NCBI GenBank assembly: GCA_045639325.1
Contig: JAZUCU010000005.1
Coordinates: forward strand, 1 to 47,064
Reading direction: 5' to 3'
DNA length: 47,064 bases
Source of the DNA: RGIG8244 sp045639325
GTDB taxonomy: Bacteria; Verrucomicrobiota; Lentisphaeria; Victivallales; UBA1829
Positions 8,503 through 16,497 of this stretch are shown piece by piece. Below the pieces are notes generated by a model, which worked only from the letters and a program-made list of their open reading frames with translations, had not been told where the DNA came from and made no database searches. The translations under genes were made by a program, and so were the position numbers. Numbering within the stretch: position 1 is the stretch's first letter; the number at the start of each line of letters is the position of its first letter.

Positions 8503-9459
8503 TTATTTCCTTTCCGAAGTAGATTTTTGACCGATCGAACCGGCTTTGCCGTGATATTTCAGAGTAACAATGCGACACCCTTTTTTTGTCAACAATGTGC
8601 GAATACTGTCATTCCCGCAGAAATGGGCCAGTCCCACCCAGACAGAGCCGATCTTTTTTTCCGCCAGCATCTGAAAGATTTTCTCCGACATTTCCTGATT
8701 GCGTTTGACAATGAGAGACTGATAAAACAACGGCGTTTCTTTTGCTGTTTTCTGATTGAGTTCCTGCATCCGTTTTTCATTGCCGGTACGGTAAACATGA
8801 ATCAGCGTATTCAATTCCTCCACGGCTGTTTCCGGATTCTTCCGGAACTCGTTCAGCATAAAAATGATTTCTTTTTCCAGCGCAGGAGCGGCAATGGCGG
8901 ATAACTGCGATGTAACAGTTTCCAGAGAACGTTTCTCTTTCTGTCTGCCTTCCGGAGTATTCTGAATCATCTTTTCCATGCCGAATGCCGTCTTGAAACC
9001 ATGCTTCTCTACAAACGCAGCAGAAAGTAAAGTCATAAAAGTCCAAGGCTTCATCCGCTGTGCACGTTCCGGAGTCATCATGGGAGAACTTTTCTGAATC
9101 TCTTCTGCAAGACCGGTAAACAATTCTTTGCCGATGACATCCGGCAGAAATTCCGGGCTGTCCGGTGCATAAAAACCATTCTGCATCATAAAGCCAAGTG
9201 CAGCAAGCGGCGAAAGATCGGCAATTTCAAAAACCAGATAATCGGATTTTTTCAGCACGTCATCATAAACCGCATCCAGCGGGTACATATCGGGACGGCA
9301 CGCATGAACCGTACCGGCAAGATACAATTTCCCGGGGTGTGCAGGGTGAGTCACTTCCCATATCAGAGCCGATGCACCTTTTTCTGCGGCAAAAACACTG
9401 CATAAACCACAGAAAAGAAAAAGTATTGCAACGAATATATTTTTTTTCATAAGAACCAT
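8503..9459 (-). CDS. Secreted TraB/GumN family protein
   Basis: The protein has a signal peptide (MKKNIFVAILFLFCGLCSVFA) and then the TraB/GumN fold. The N-terminal GTVHACRPDMYPL box (family GTxH) and the C-terminal VWVGLAHFCGNDSI box (family VGxGHLxG) hold the conserved histidines. This family (also called TIKI/PrgY-like) is thought to include metalloproteases, but bacterial roles are mostly unknown. Two ATG codons are possible: 9459, or 9450, which lies about 10 bases after GGGGGA and begins directly with the basic signal-peptide start MKK; I consider 9450 the likelier start. The gene is 15 bases after the lysine-rich secreted protein, so both envelope proteins come from one message. Confidence 0.85.
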   Translation of the reverse strand: MVLMKKNIFVAILFLFCGLCSVFAAEKGASALIWEVTHPAHPGKLYLAGTVHACRPDMYPLDAVYDDVLKKSDYLVFEIADLSPLAALGFMMQNGFYAPDSPEFLPDVIGKELFTGLAEEIQKSSPMMTPERAQRMKPWTFMTLLSAAFVEKHGFKTAFGMEKMIQNTPEGRQKEKRSLETVTSQLSAIAAPALEKEIIFMLNEFRKNPETAVEELNTLIHVYRTGNEKRMQELNQKTAKETPLFYQSLIVKRNQEMSEKIFQMLAEKKIGSVWVGLAHFCGNDSIRTLLTKKGCRIVTLKYHGKAGSIGQKSTSERK

Positions 9460-9474
9460 TTCCCCCGACGGTTA

Positions 9475-10074
9475 TCACATATCCATTCCGGGCACATCAC
9501 CGGGAGCATCATCGCCGCCTTTTGCTGCGGGAGCTTTTCCGCCGCCCTTGGCACCTTTGTCATCTTTTTTCTCGATACCAGCCCAGGCATCCAATTTTTC
9601 AATATATGCCTTGGTATCTGCAATCTGTTTTTCGATTTTTTCGCGGAATGTTTTATGATTTTCCATTTTCAAACGGAGTTCAAGGTTATGAACTCTTTTC
9701 TTCAGACGGGCAACTTCGCGATCATGTTTGCTTTTGAGATCTGCCTGAAGTTTTTTAATCTTCTGGTTATACTTTTTCTTCTTGCTTGCGCTTGATGTGG
9801 AAGCAAGATCATCCTGAAGTTTTTCCAATCTTCTCAAATCGTAATAATACGGATTGTTCTTATCAATACTGCTGCCTGTTTTCTTGTCCGATTTTTTGTC
9901 ATCGCCGGAATCTTCTTTTTTAGATTTATCCTTTTTTCTGTCTTTCTTTTTACTTGAGGATTCCTCTTTTTTATCCTTCTTTTTGCTGTCACTTGCAGCC
10001 GAAACCGTCGGAACACAGGTAAAAAGGAACAGGATTGCCAGTGAGAGACCGATCAGAGGGCGGAACATTTTCAT
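9475..10074 (-). CDS. Secreted Lys/Asp/Ser-rich coiled-coil protein
   Basis: I do not recognise a family. The 199 residues begin with a clear signal peptide ending VPTVSA|ASD (about residues 1-26). A very charged low-complexity stretch of Lys, Ser, Asp and Glu (28-70) follows, then a helical region (75-165) with spaced Leu/Ile and RLEKLQDDL, VHNLELRL and IEKQIADTKAYIEKL segments that look like a coiled coil. The C-terminal tail is Gly/Ala/Lys-rich and ends GMDM. It would sit in the periplasm or on the surface. It lies between nfo and the TraB gene with gaps of 19 and 15 bases. A structural role, or binding to acidic polymers, is only a guess. Confidence 0.7.
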   Translation of the reverse strand: MKMFRPLIGLSLAILFLFTCVPTVSAASDSKKKDKKEESSSKKKDRKKDKSKKEDSGDDKKSDKKTGSSIDKNNPYYYDLRRLEKLQDDLASTSSASKKKKYNQKIKKLQADLKSKHDREVARLKKRVHNLELRLKMENHKTFREKIEKQIADTKAYIEKLDAWAGIEKKDDKGAKGGGKAPAAKGGDDAPGDVPGMDM

Positions 10075-10093
10075 AGCTCTTCTCCAAATTAAA

Positions 10094-10948
10094 TTATTTT
10101 ATGAATGATTCGTTTTTATTTTCCGAAAGACTGCGCAGCAAGGCAATCTCTTTGCGATATCCTTCCAATTCATTCGGCGTTTCCAGAACAAACGGAAGTT
10201 CCTGCAATGCCGGGTGATTGATAATCCGCGCAACCGCATCCAGGCCCAGAGAACCGTTGCCGATACATTCGTGACGGTCTTTATGACTGCTGAACGGCGT
10301 CATACTGTCATTCAGGTGAATGGCTTTCAAACGCGCCAGACCGATGGTGCTGTCAAACTGCTCCAATACCCGATCCAGGTCATTGACCACATCGTAACCG
10401 GCAGAATAAATATGGCATGTATCCAGACAGACACCCAGATTATCCGGTGCACCGGCGGACTGAATCATTTTCGCCACCTGTTCGAACGAATAGCCGATTT
10501 CGGATCCCTTCCCCGCCATGGTTTCGATCAGAACGGTTGTATTTTTTGCGTGGGGCAGAATCGTGCGGAGAAATTCATCCAACAGCTGCAAACCGACTTC
10601 ATCGCCCTGTCCAACGTGGGAACCGGGGTGAAAATTGTAATAATTCCCGGGAATCAATTCCATCCGATCCAAATCGGAAAGCATAAGCATCAACGCCAGA
10701 TCGCGGGTCTTTTTCTCTGCACTGCAGGGATTCAATGTATAAGGCGCATGAGCGACCAGCGGAGCAAAATGATTTTCGCGCAGAATCTGATTCAATTCCT
10801 CCGCATCCGCCGGGTCAATCTCTTTTGCCGAAGCACCACGGGGGTTACGGGTGAAAAATTGAAAGGTATCCGCCTGCAATTCAAGAGCAGTACGCCCCAT
10901 GGCGGCATAGCCGTTTGCAACAGAAAGATGACAACCAATGTGCAGCAT
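10094..10948 (-). CDS. nfo: Endonuclease IV (AP endonuclease)
   Basis: Nfo cuts DNA 5' to abasic sites and removes 3' blocking groups in base excision repair. The 284-residue TIM-barrel shows every zinc-ligand signature: HAPYTLN (His67), FHPGSH (His107), IETMAGKG (Glu142), CLDTCHIYSAGYD (Asp and His near 175-179), HLNDS near 213, DRHECIGNG near 226-231 and LETPNE near 258. The start MLHIGCHLS is canonical. It lies 15 bases after the reductase gene and 19 before the secreted coiled-coil gene. Together with mfd it gives this cluster a DNA-damage flavour. Confidence 0.97.
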   Translation of the reverse strand: MLHIGCHLSVANGYAAMGRTALELQADTFQFFTRNPRGASAKEIDPADAEELNQILRENHFAPLVAHAPYTLNPCSAEKKTRDLALMLMLSDLDRMELIPGNYYNFHPGSHVGQGDEVGLQLLDEFLRTILPHAKNTTVLIETMAGKGSEIGYSFEQVAKMIQSAGAPDNLGVCLDTCHIYSAGYDVVNDLDRVLEQFDSTIGLARLKAIHLNDSMTPFSSHKDRHECIGNGSLGLDAVARIINHPALQELPFVLETPNELEGYRKEIALLRSLSENKNESFIK

Positions 10949-10963
10949 AGTTCAAACTCCGTG

Positions 10964-12421
10964 TTATCCAATTGTCAACGGACGGCTGCCCGTTGTTTCA
11001 ATATATTCGTTTTCCAGTTTTTCATATTCCCCGCAGGCATCTGCCAATCTCATTTGTGTGGAGAAAATGCACTCCATATCCCGGAACGGACAGGAGCCAT
11101 CGGGCTTGGAGGAACCGCAGGGACCGTTACTCATACCTTTCGGGCAGACTTCCGGACACAGGTACAAAGTCTGCGGCAATCTGCATTTCTCACAGGAACG
11201 GCAGGAGAAAAGGAACTTTTTCGTCAATTTCCGTTCTCCGGGAGGCAATTCACCGGCATGAGAAAAGAGTAATTCGCCAAGCCGTTTCCGGAGCAATTCT
11301 TTCTGCGTGCACGGGGGAACCGAAGCATTGCTCAAAGCAAAATCTTCCGGCGGCTGAGCACTCTTGAGCAGGTCATTAAAAAGATAATACCGGTAGGGGT
11401 AAGGCGCAAGATTAAGCCGGTCATAAGCAGACCGGTATGCTTCGTACCAATCTTCGAACGACATATTTTCGCGCAAATCCGCTTGTGCCCGGTGAAGAAT
11501 CCGTTCCAATATTTCCGGCGAATCAATGCCGGCGATCTGCACGCCGCTGAACCCGAGCATTTTTGCACCGAGAATATGCAGCTGCAAACGGGCAAACTGC
11601 ACCGCTTGGAACTGAGCAGAATTATATTGCAATTCCTTCCGGAACAATACTTCCACGTCCGGAGACAAATGAATCCCGCGCATCTTTCCGGCACAAAGGT
11701 CTGCCGCCGTTTCCGGTGTCAGATACAACAATCGGGCAAATACGGGAATATTGATGTTGCGACGCCACAAATTCCATTGTACTTCCTGCAGCTTCATCAT
11801 ATCCCACCCAAGCTGCGTGACCAGGAATTGTGCCCCGCAGTTGACTTTTTTCACCGCTTTGAAGTACTGAATACTGGAATCGCAAGGGGTGTATTTATAG
11901 GGATTCAGCGTTGCACCGCAGAACAATTCCTCTTCGCCGCTTTCCTTCAACGCATGGAGCGTGTTGACGCTTTCCAGAAAGAATGTCTGTTGAATCTGCT
12001 GCAGTTCCGCGCCATCTTCCACACTGCCGGATACCGCACAAATATTTTTGATGCCGTGGGATAAGGCATGTTTTGCTTTCGCCACAGCCTGATTGACATC
12101 GGAATTCCGCCCCGGCAGATACAACAGATGCGCCGAAGCATTGTCTTTGGTCAATTCCCCGAGAAACTGAACCGGATCCATAATATCCACCGGCGATTCC
12201 GTCTGAATCAATGCCAGGGACGCCGGAATTTTGGATGCTGCAGTCACGTAAGCATAATCATTGTTACGCTGCAGCGCATGTTCCAGTTTTGTATCCGCAG
12301 AGGGAGAATGAATTTCCGCAAGGATCTGAAACTCCCCGTTCTGTATCCGTTCCCGGAAAATATTCTGCTGGGAACCGGAAAAATTAAGTTCCATCTGTAT
12401 GGAATCGCGATATTTCAACAT
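10964..12421 (-). CDS. Divergent methylenetetrahydrofolate reductase with C-terminal Cys-rich (MetV-like) domain
   Basis: The 485-residue protein combines a MetF-like TIM barrel with a C-terminal cysteine cluster like the methylenetetrahydrofolate reductase C-terminal family (MetV). The barrel keeps the active-site Glu in AEIHSP (Glu36) and the KAVKKVNCGAQFLVTQLGWD stretch, equivalent to KxxAGAdfxxTQ. The flavin-binding GD after strand 4 is replaced by AVSGSVEDG. About nine cysteines lie at residues 406-454 in CxxCxxC, CPEVCPKG and CPF patterns, suggesting zinc or Fe-S binding. The ATG at 12421 has GGAGAG seven bases upstream; the longer reading frame is only the antisense-free tail of the upstream gene. 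It overlaps the hydrolase-like gene by 7 bases. One-carbon chemistry is likely, exact activity uncertain. Confidence 0.8.
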   Translation of the reverse strand: MLKYRDSIQMELNFSGSQQNIFRERIQNGEFQILAEIHSPSADTKLEHALQRNNDYAYVTAASKIPASLALIQTESPVDIMDPVQFLGELTKDNASAHLLYLPGRNSDVNQAVAKAKHALSHGIKNICAVSGSVEDGAELQQIQQTFFLESVNTLHALKESGEEELFCGATLNPYKYTPCDSSIQYFKAVKKVNCGAQFLVTQLGWDMMKLQEVQWNLWRRNINIPVFARLLYLTPETAADLCAGKMRGIHLSPDVEVLFRKELQYNSAQFQAVQFARLQLHILGAKMLGFSGVQIAGIDSPEILERILHRAQADLRENMSFEDWYEAYRSAYDRLNLAPYPYRYYLFNDLLKSAQPPEDFALSNASVPPCTQKELLRKRLGELLFSHAGELPPGERKLTKKFLFSCRSCEKCRLPQTLYLCPEVCPKGMSNGPCGSSKPDGSCPFRDMECIFSTQMRLADACGEYEKLENEYIETTGSRPLTIG

Positions 12422-13287
12422 CGGTTTCTCTCCAAAAAGTCCCGGATCATATCGTTTAACTGCTCCGGATTGTCTTCCAGGAGATAACGTCCGGAGTGTT
12501 TTAATGTGTGTACTTCTGCTTCCGGAAAATATTTTTTCCAGTGACGCAGACATTTTGCCCCGTAAAGCCAGTCATGTTTCGCCCAGAATATCGCAGTAGG
12601 TTTATCACGCAACAACCATAATCCGGCTTCAATTTCGTACATACTCATGGCAGAATCCGCATCCGGGCCGCCGGGTATGTTCTCAACAAAATGCCGGATC
12701 GCAACATAATCTTCCGGTTTCCGGAACGGCAGAGCATAACATTCACGCAGCAGACGGGGACTGCGCAGCAACTCCCAGAACATCAACTTGCATTTGTACA
12801 ACAGAAAGTTTTTCAGCCATTTGACCCGGCAGAGCTGCAAACGGTAAGGCAGCGTGAAATCGGAAAAATCCATGGCATTCATCATAATAAATGCCCGGAC
12901 CTGTTCCGGATTGCGTACCGCATAACCGACCGCAATCGAACTGCCGCGCCCATGGGTGATGAATGTAATGTCTTTCAAATCATTCTGTGCAATGAAAGAT
13001 TCCAGAATCTCAATATTCATCTCAAGACGGTAATCAAAATCCTGTGGCTTATCGGATAAGCCCAGTCCGATCTGATCGATGGCAATCACCCGGTGATTCA
13101 GGGAGAAATCACGGATAATATGGCGGAAGGAAAAGATCCACATGGGACATGCATGCATCAGGAGCAATACCGGCCCTGTTCCTTCATCCACATAATGAAT
13201 CCGGTGCGATCCGAATTTGAAATAGCGGGACCGGTAGGGAAACATCGAGAGGAATTCCGGTGAATCCGTTGTAATCGATTGCGCCAT
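12415..13287 (-). CDS. Alpha/beta-hydrolase-fold protein lacking its catalytic nucleophile and histidine
   Basis: The 290-residue sequence aligns by eye with haloalkane-dehalogenase/epoxide-hydrolase-type proteins: DEGTGPVLLLMHACP (35-48), DQIGLGLSDKP (71-81), nucleophile elbow THGRGSSIAVGYA (111-123), and the acid strand AIFWAKHDWLYG near 230. In the elbow, the position of the nucleophilic Ser or Asp (family H-S/D-x-G) is Gly113. Near the end, where the family has GHFLxxDxPE, the protein reads GRYLLEDNPE, so the catalytic His is Arg267. It is therefore probably a non-hydrolytic member. It overlaps the reductase gene by 7 bases, implying coupled translation. A nearby His264 might substitute, so loss of activity is not proven. 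Confidence 0.85.
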   Translation of the reverse strand: MAQSITTDSPEFLSMFPYRSRYFKFGSHRIHYVDEGTGPVLLLMHACPMWIFSFRHIIRDFSLNHRVIAIDQIGLGLSDKPQDFDYRLEMNIEILESFIAQNDLKDITFITHGRGSSIAVGYAVRNPEQVRAFIMMNAMDFSDFTLPYRLQLCRVKWLKNFLLYKCKLMFWELLRSPRLLRECYALPFRKPEDYVAIRHFVENIPGGPDADSAMSMYEIEAGLWLLRDKPTAIFWAKHDWLYGAKCLRHWKKYFPEAEVHTLKHSGRYLLEDNPEQLNDMIRDFLERNRC

Positions 13288-13337
13288 CGAAACGTTTTCC
13301 TTCCTTGCAAATTATCATCCGCGGGGGATGAAACGAA

Positions 13338-14222
13338 TTACTTCTTTTCTTCCGCTTTTTTCTGTTTCGCAAAACCGAACTGCAGCTTGTCATCATTCAT
13401 GCGGATGACCGTTGCACGTTTCAGAACCCGTTCGAGTTCAGGATTGCCGAATGCAGGAGCAAATTTTTTCAACACATAACGATCATAAAAATTGCCGGGA
13501 AGAGGCAGATAACCGATTCTGCCGCGTTCCGTATAGAAGTTCAAAGCTCTGTTTTCATCCGCAAGCTGAAGCATACCGGTGAATTCAAAACGCAGCGGAA
13601 TGTAACCGAATGCTTTTGCAAATACAACAACTTTCATATTCTTGCCGGCAGCGGACACCATGACGTTATGGATTCTGAATTTCTTTTTCAGATTCTTGAT
13701 GATTTCATCTTTTTTACCCGGTTTCGCAGCTTCTGCAACCGGTTCAGCAGAGGCTGTTGCAGATGCAGGCTTTGCGGCTTCCGGTTTGGCTTCCGGTTTT
13801 ACTGCCGGTGCCGCTTCTGCCGGAACAGGAGCACTGCTGCGTTTTCTGTAAATCCGGTTCTTCAACAGACTGTTGACTTCATCCATTGTGAACTCAGTTG
13901 ATGTAAGAATATAATTCAATTCTTCCGCACTGAGACGGTCAAATTTTGCATTGGCATCGTCCCGTACAGATGCAGGAGCACCTTCATAATGAGGCAAACG
14001 GAATGTAACAAAAACAGATGCAATTGCACCGATCAGCCCGAGCAGGATGATAACACTCAATGTTTTCCGGATGGCTTTGAGAATTTTCGCACCCTTTTTA
14101 TCGTTACTTTTTGCTACGGTATCCGGGTCCATGGATTCCAAATCGATTTTTTCACCGCATCCACGGCAGAAGATAGCTCCCATCTGATTTTCGAATCCGC
14201 AATTTTTGCACTTGATCAACAT
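13338..14222 (-). CDS. Zinc-ribbon, single-pass membrane protein
   Basis: The first 22 residues form a zinc ribbon (Cys5, Cys8, Cys19, Cys22 in CKNCGF and CRGCGEK). A hydrophobic helix spans 54-74. An Ala/Pro/Lys-rich linker covers about 130-165, and a C-terminal domain of about 110 residues of no family I recognise follows, with IHNVMVSAAGKNMKVVVFAK. Such zinc-ribbon/TM proteins are common in PVC genomes and usually unstudied. The ribbon should face the cytoplasm and the C-terminal domain the periplasm. This is the first gene of the long minus-strand cluster; a Shine-Dalgarno AAGGAG and a promoter precede it, and the hydrolase-like gene begins 50 bases after its stop. Confidence 0.75.
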   Translation of the reverse strand: MLIKCKNCGFENQMGAIFCRGCGEKIDLESMDPDTVAKSNDKKGAKILKAIRKTLSVIILLGLIGAIASVFVTFRLPHYEGAPASVRDDANAKFDRLSAEELNYILTSTEFTMDEVNSLLKNRIYRKRSSAPVPAEAAPAVKPEAKPEAAKPASATASAEPVAEAAKPGKKDEIIKNLKKKFRIHNVMVSAAGKNMKVVVFAKAFGYIPLRFEFTGMLQLADENRALNFYTERGRIGYLPLPGNFYDRYVLKKFAPAFGNPELERVLKRATVIRMNDDKLQFGFAKQKKAEEKK

Positions 14223-14275
14223 TGTTCTGGTCTCCTTGAGTAGTTTTATTGTTTTTTTTCACATGCAATCTCCAT

Positions 14276-14304
14276 ACTATAGCACGTCAAAACGATTTTT
14301 CCAA
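14276..14304 (-). promoter_or_regulatory. Putative promoter of the long minus-strand cluster
   Basis: Minus-strand -35 TTGGAA (14299-14304), 17-base spacer, -10 TATAGT (14276-14281) preceded by TGC (extended -10). The predicted start leaves a leader of roughly 45 bases with AAGGAG before the zinc-ribbon gene. The same TGC-TATA pattern occurs at the ribF promoter. Confidence 0.5.
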
Positions 14305-14389
14305 TCTCATATTTATAATATTTTAATATTCGTAACACCCCTTTTTCCGGGGCGGTTCTTTAAAATTTCAATTTTTTTCAGGAAAAAAT

Positions 14390-14417
14390 TTGCCTTTTAA
14401 CAAAATTGCGTTATATT
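14390..14417 (+). promoter_or_regulatory. Putative promoter of the small basic peptide gene
   Basis: -35 TTGCCT (14390-14395), 16-base spacer and -10 TATATT (14412-14417), with the coding start 50 bases further on. It diverges from the promoter at 14276-14304. Confidence 0.45.
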
Positions 14418-14466
14418 AACCCTCATTGTGCTTTTGTATTAACAATTTAGCAGAAAGATTAGAACA

Positions 14467-14556
14467 ATGGGCAATTTGAGAAAAAAACGTCGTCGCAAAA
14501 TCGCGCAGCATAAACGCAAAAAAATGCTGAAGGCGATGCGTCACAAGAACAAATAA
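14467..14556 (+). CDS. bS22/AURKAIP1-COX24-like tiny basic ribosome-associated protein
   Basis: A 29-codon gene encodes a peptide that starts MGNLRKKRRRKIAQHKRKKM and ends LKAMRHKNK. More than half of the residues are Arg, Lys or His. It matches the pattern of the tiny AURKAIP1/COX24-domain proteins annotated in Bacteroidetes, PVC and actinobacteria (MG-N/S-x-KKRRKK-MxKHKxRK-xxKxxRHKKK) and related to mycobacterial bS22, a small-subunit ribosomal protein. A promoter lies 50 bases upstream and a terminator 44 bases downstream, so it forms its own transcription unit. The upstream Shine-Dalgarno is weak (AGAAAG). The ribosomal role is inferred from the family. Confidence 0.85.
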   Translation: MGNLRKKRRRKIAQHKRKKMLKAMRHKNK

Positions 14557-14600
14557 ATTCATGGCCGTTCTTGAACGGTTGTGCATTTATTCCTTTCTGT

Positions 14601-14625
14601 CCGTTCCCGGTCAAACCGGGAACGG
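14601..14625 (+). terminator. Rho-independent terminator after the small basic peptide gene
   Basis: A perfect 11-bp stem, CCGTTCCCGGT and ACCGGGAACGG, with a three-base CAA loop, followed by TGTATTTTCGTTT. It lies between the tiny gene and the TPR gene. It also shows that an upstream GTG start for the TPR gene (14581) is wrong, because the hairpin would be inside the coding region. Confidence 0.75.
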
Positions 14626-14682
14626 TGTATTTTCGTTTACGGGGTTGCCATCAGAAATCTCTTTTTGCGGAGTGGCAAACGA

Positions 14683-16497
14683 ATGAATTTTACAGTACAG
14701 AATTTGAAACGGCTCTTATCCGGATTTTTTGCCGGCGGAGTCTTTTTTTGTGCCTGGACGCAGGATCTTGTCATGGATTCCGTTTCCACTGTGCCGCAGA
14801 ATACATTAAACGCAGATTCTGCCGATTATGATAAAGTCACCACGGAACGACTCCTCACTTTCAGTAAAAATTTCTCCCTCCGTATGCTGCAGAACGGCAA
14901 AGCAACTCCCGCTGATATCGAAAGAATGTTGCAGCTGTTGGCGCAGGATCCCGATTCCCTGCAATTAAATGTTATGCTGCAGAATATGTTCAGCGGCATA
15001 AAGCCTGCCATACGAAACGATTTGGAAAAAAAATATTGTGAGCTGGCAGAAAATAATCCGTCCTCATGGATCATGCAGACATTCGCCGCAGAAATTCTGC
15101 TCCGGAATAAAAAAACACTCCCACAGGGTATTGACCAATTATATCAGGTATTCCAACAGAACCTTTTGAACTCCAATAATAATACGTCCGGCATGCAGCA
15201 GGCAGAACTGGAATCTTTCCGCACGACTTTGCTCAGCCGACTGTTGCTGCTGACTTTTGTTCACGTCAGAGAGAAGGAATATCAGACCATCTCGGAATTC
15301 ATCCGGAAAAATCCGGCCTACCGGAAATACCCGGATCTCGTCACCGACTGGCTGCTGACCAGTTCCGGAAAACGGGAAACATCCGAACCGCTTCCCCTGC
15401 TGCCCGGTAACATCATCCCGGGGAAAGCAACAACGGCATTGCGTAATTTTTATATCGGACAGCGTGAATTACTTGCTCTGATTGCAAAAGGGCAGCTGCC
15501 ATCCGAACGGAAATGTCAGATTCTGATGAACATTTTTACCCGTTGGGGAAAAGCATCCGAATTGAAAAATGCTCTTCAGCAATATCTGAAATCGGCAAAA
15601 AACAAACGTCCGATTGCTTATGCCATGCTGGGCGATCTTACCAACGGGAAGACGCGTAACATCCTGCATAAAAAAGCCGCTTATTATCAGCAGGCATTTG
15701 ATAACGGCTTGTCTTATTACAACGAACGGGCCATTATGCTTTTCGGCATATATCTTGATTTGAATGATTTGAAAAAAGCGGAACAAATTCTTCTGCAAAT
15801 CAAAAGAAAAGCACCGAAAACCAATACATTGCCATGTGACATTACATTGTATATTGCAAAAAAAGATTACAAAAATGCGCTTGCAAAAATTGCATTATTA
15901 CCGGAATCGTTCATCCGTTTTCAGCAGGAAGCTTATGTGCGGTCACTTCGGAAGGATTATCAGGGCGCGTACCGGGCAATTGAGAAAGCATGGCTGCAGA
16001 TAAAGAAACATAAAATCAAATTGCGCGACAATATGTTCCTCTATTTTTCGATTGACATTGCGGAAAAAAGCAAGAATATCCAGAAAGTTATAGAATGGCT
16101 GGAACCGGAAATCAGAAAAAATCCTTCCGACACCAATCTGAAAAACACCCTCGGCTACATCCTGGCAGATCATAATGTTGAATTGCAGAAAGCATACCGG
16201 CTGCTGAAAGACGTTGTCACCGCCGAACCGGAAAACGGAGCCTATCTCGACAGTATGGCATGGGTATTGTATCGTCTGAAACGGTATGAAGAAGCCAAAA
16301 AATACATTCTGCTTGCCTTGAAATATCACAGCGACCGCGTTGTATTGGACCATGCGGGCGATATTTTTTATGCACTGAAAGATTACAAAATGGCAGCGGA
16401 ATATTGGCAGAAAGCATTGCGTTCTCAAGGAGAAACCGATGCAAAATCAATTCAGGATAAACTCAAAAAACTGCAATCTGGCAGGAAGGTTCGATAA
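14683..16497 (+). CDS. Secreted tetratricopeptide-repeat protein
   Basis: The 604-residue protein begins with a basic start and a hydrophobic stretch (MNFTVQNLKRLLSGFFAGGVFFCAWTQ), most likely a signal peptide, followed by helical repeats to the end. The last 170 residues carry the clearest TPR units, e.g. NTLGYILADHNVELQKAYRLL, DSMAWVLYRLKRYEEAKKYI and DHAGDIFYALKDYKMAAEYW. The ATG at 14683 has GGAG 10 bases upstream and leaves the preceding terminator outside the gene. The stop shares one base with the start of the AsmA-like gene (TAATG), so the two are translated together. A periplasmic scaffold helping the AsmA-like protein or outer-membrane building is plausible inference. Confidence 0.88.
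   Translation: MNFTVQNLKRLLSGFFAGGVFFCAWTQDLVMDSVSTVPQNTLNADSADYDKVTTERLLTFSKNFSLRMLQNGKATPADIERMLQLLAQDPDSLQLNVMLQNMFSGIKPAIRNDLEKKYCELAENNPSSWIMQTFAAEILLRNKKTLPQGIDQLYQVFQQNLLNSNNNTSGMQQAELESFRTTLLSRLLLLTFVHVREKEYQTISEFIRKNPAYRKYPDLVTDWLLTSSGKRETSEPLPLLPGNIIPGKATTALRNFYIGQRELLALIAKGQLPSERKCQILMNIFTRWGKASELKNALQQYLKSAKNKRPIAYAMLGDLTNGKTRNILHKKAAYYQQAFDNGLSYYNERAIMLFGIYLDLNDLKKAEQILLQIKRKAPKTNTLPCDITLYIAKKDYKNALAKIALLPESFIRFQQEAYVRSLRKDYQGAYRAIEKAWLQIKKHKIKLRDNMFLYFSIDIAEKSKNIQKVIEWLEPEIRKNPSDTNLKNTLGYILADHNVELQKAYRLLKDVVTAEPENGAYLDSMAWVLYRLKRYEEAKKYILLALKYHSDRVVLDHAGDIFYALKDYKMAAEYWQKALRSQGETDAKSIQDKLKKLQSGRKVR

Noticed and set aside
12422..12553. Longer N-terminus for the MetF-like gene
   Set aside because: The extra codons lie inside the hydrolase-like gene and the ATG at 12421 has a good Shine-Dalgarno.
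14581..14682. Upstream GTG start for the TPR gene
   Set aside because: It would put the terminator hairpin in the coding region; the ATG at 14683 has GGAG and gives a signal peptide.
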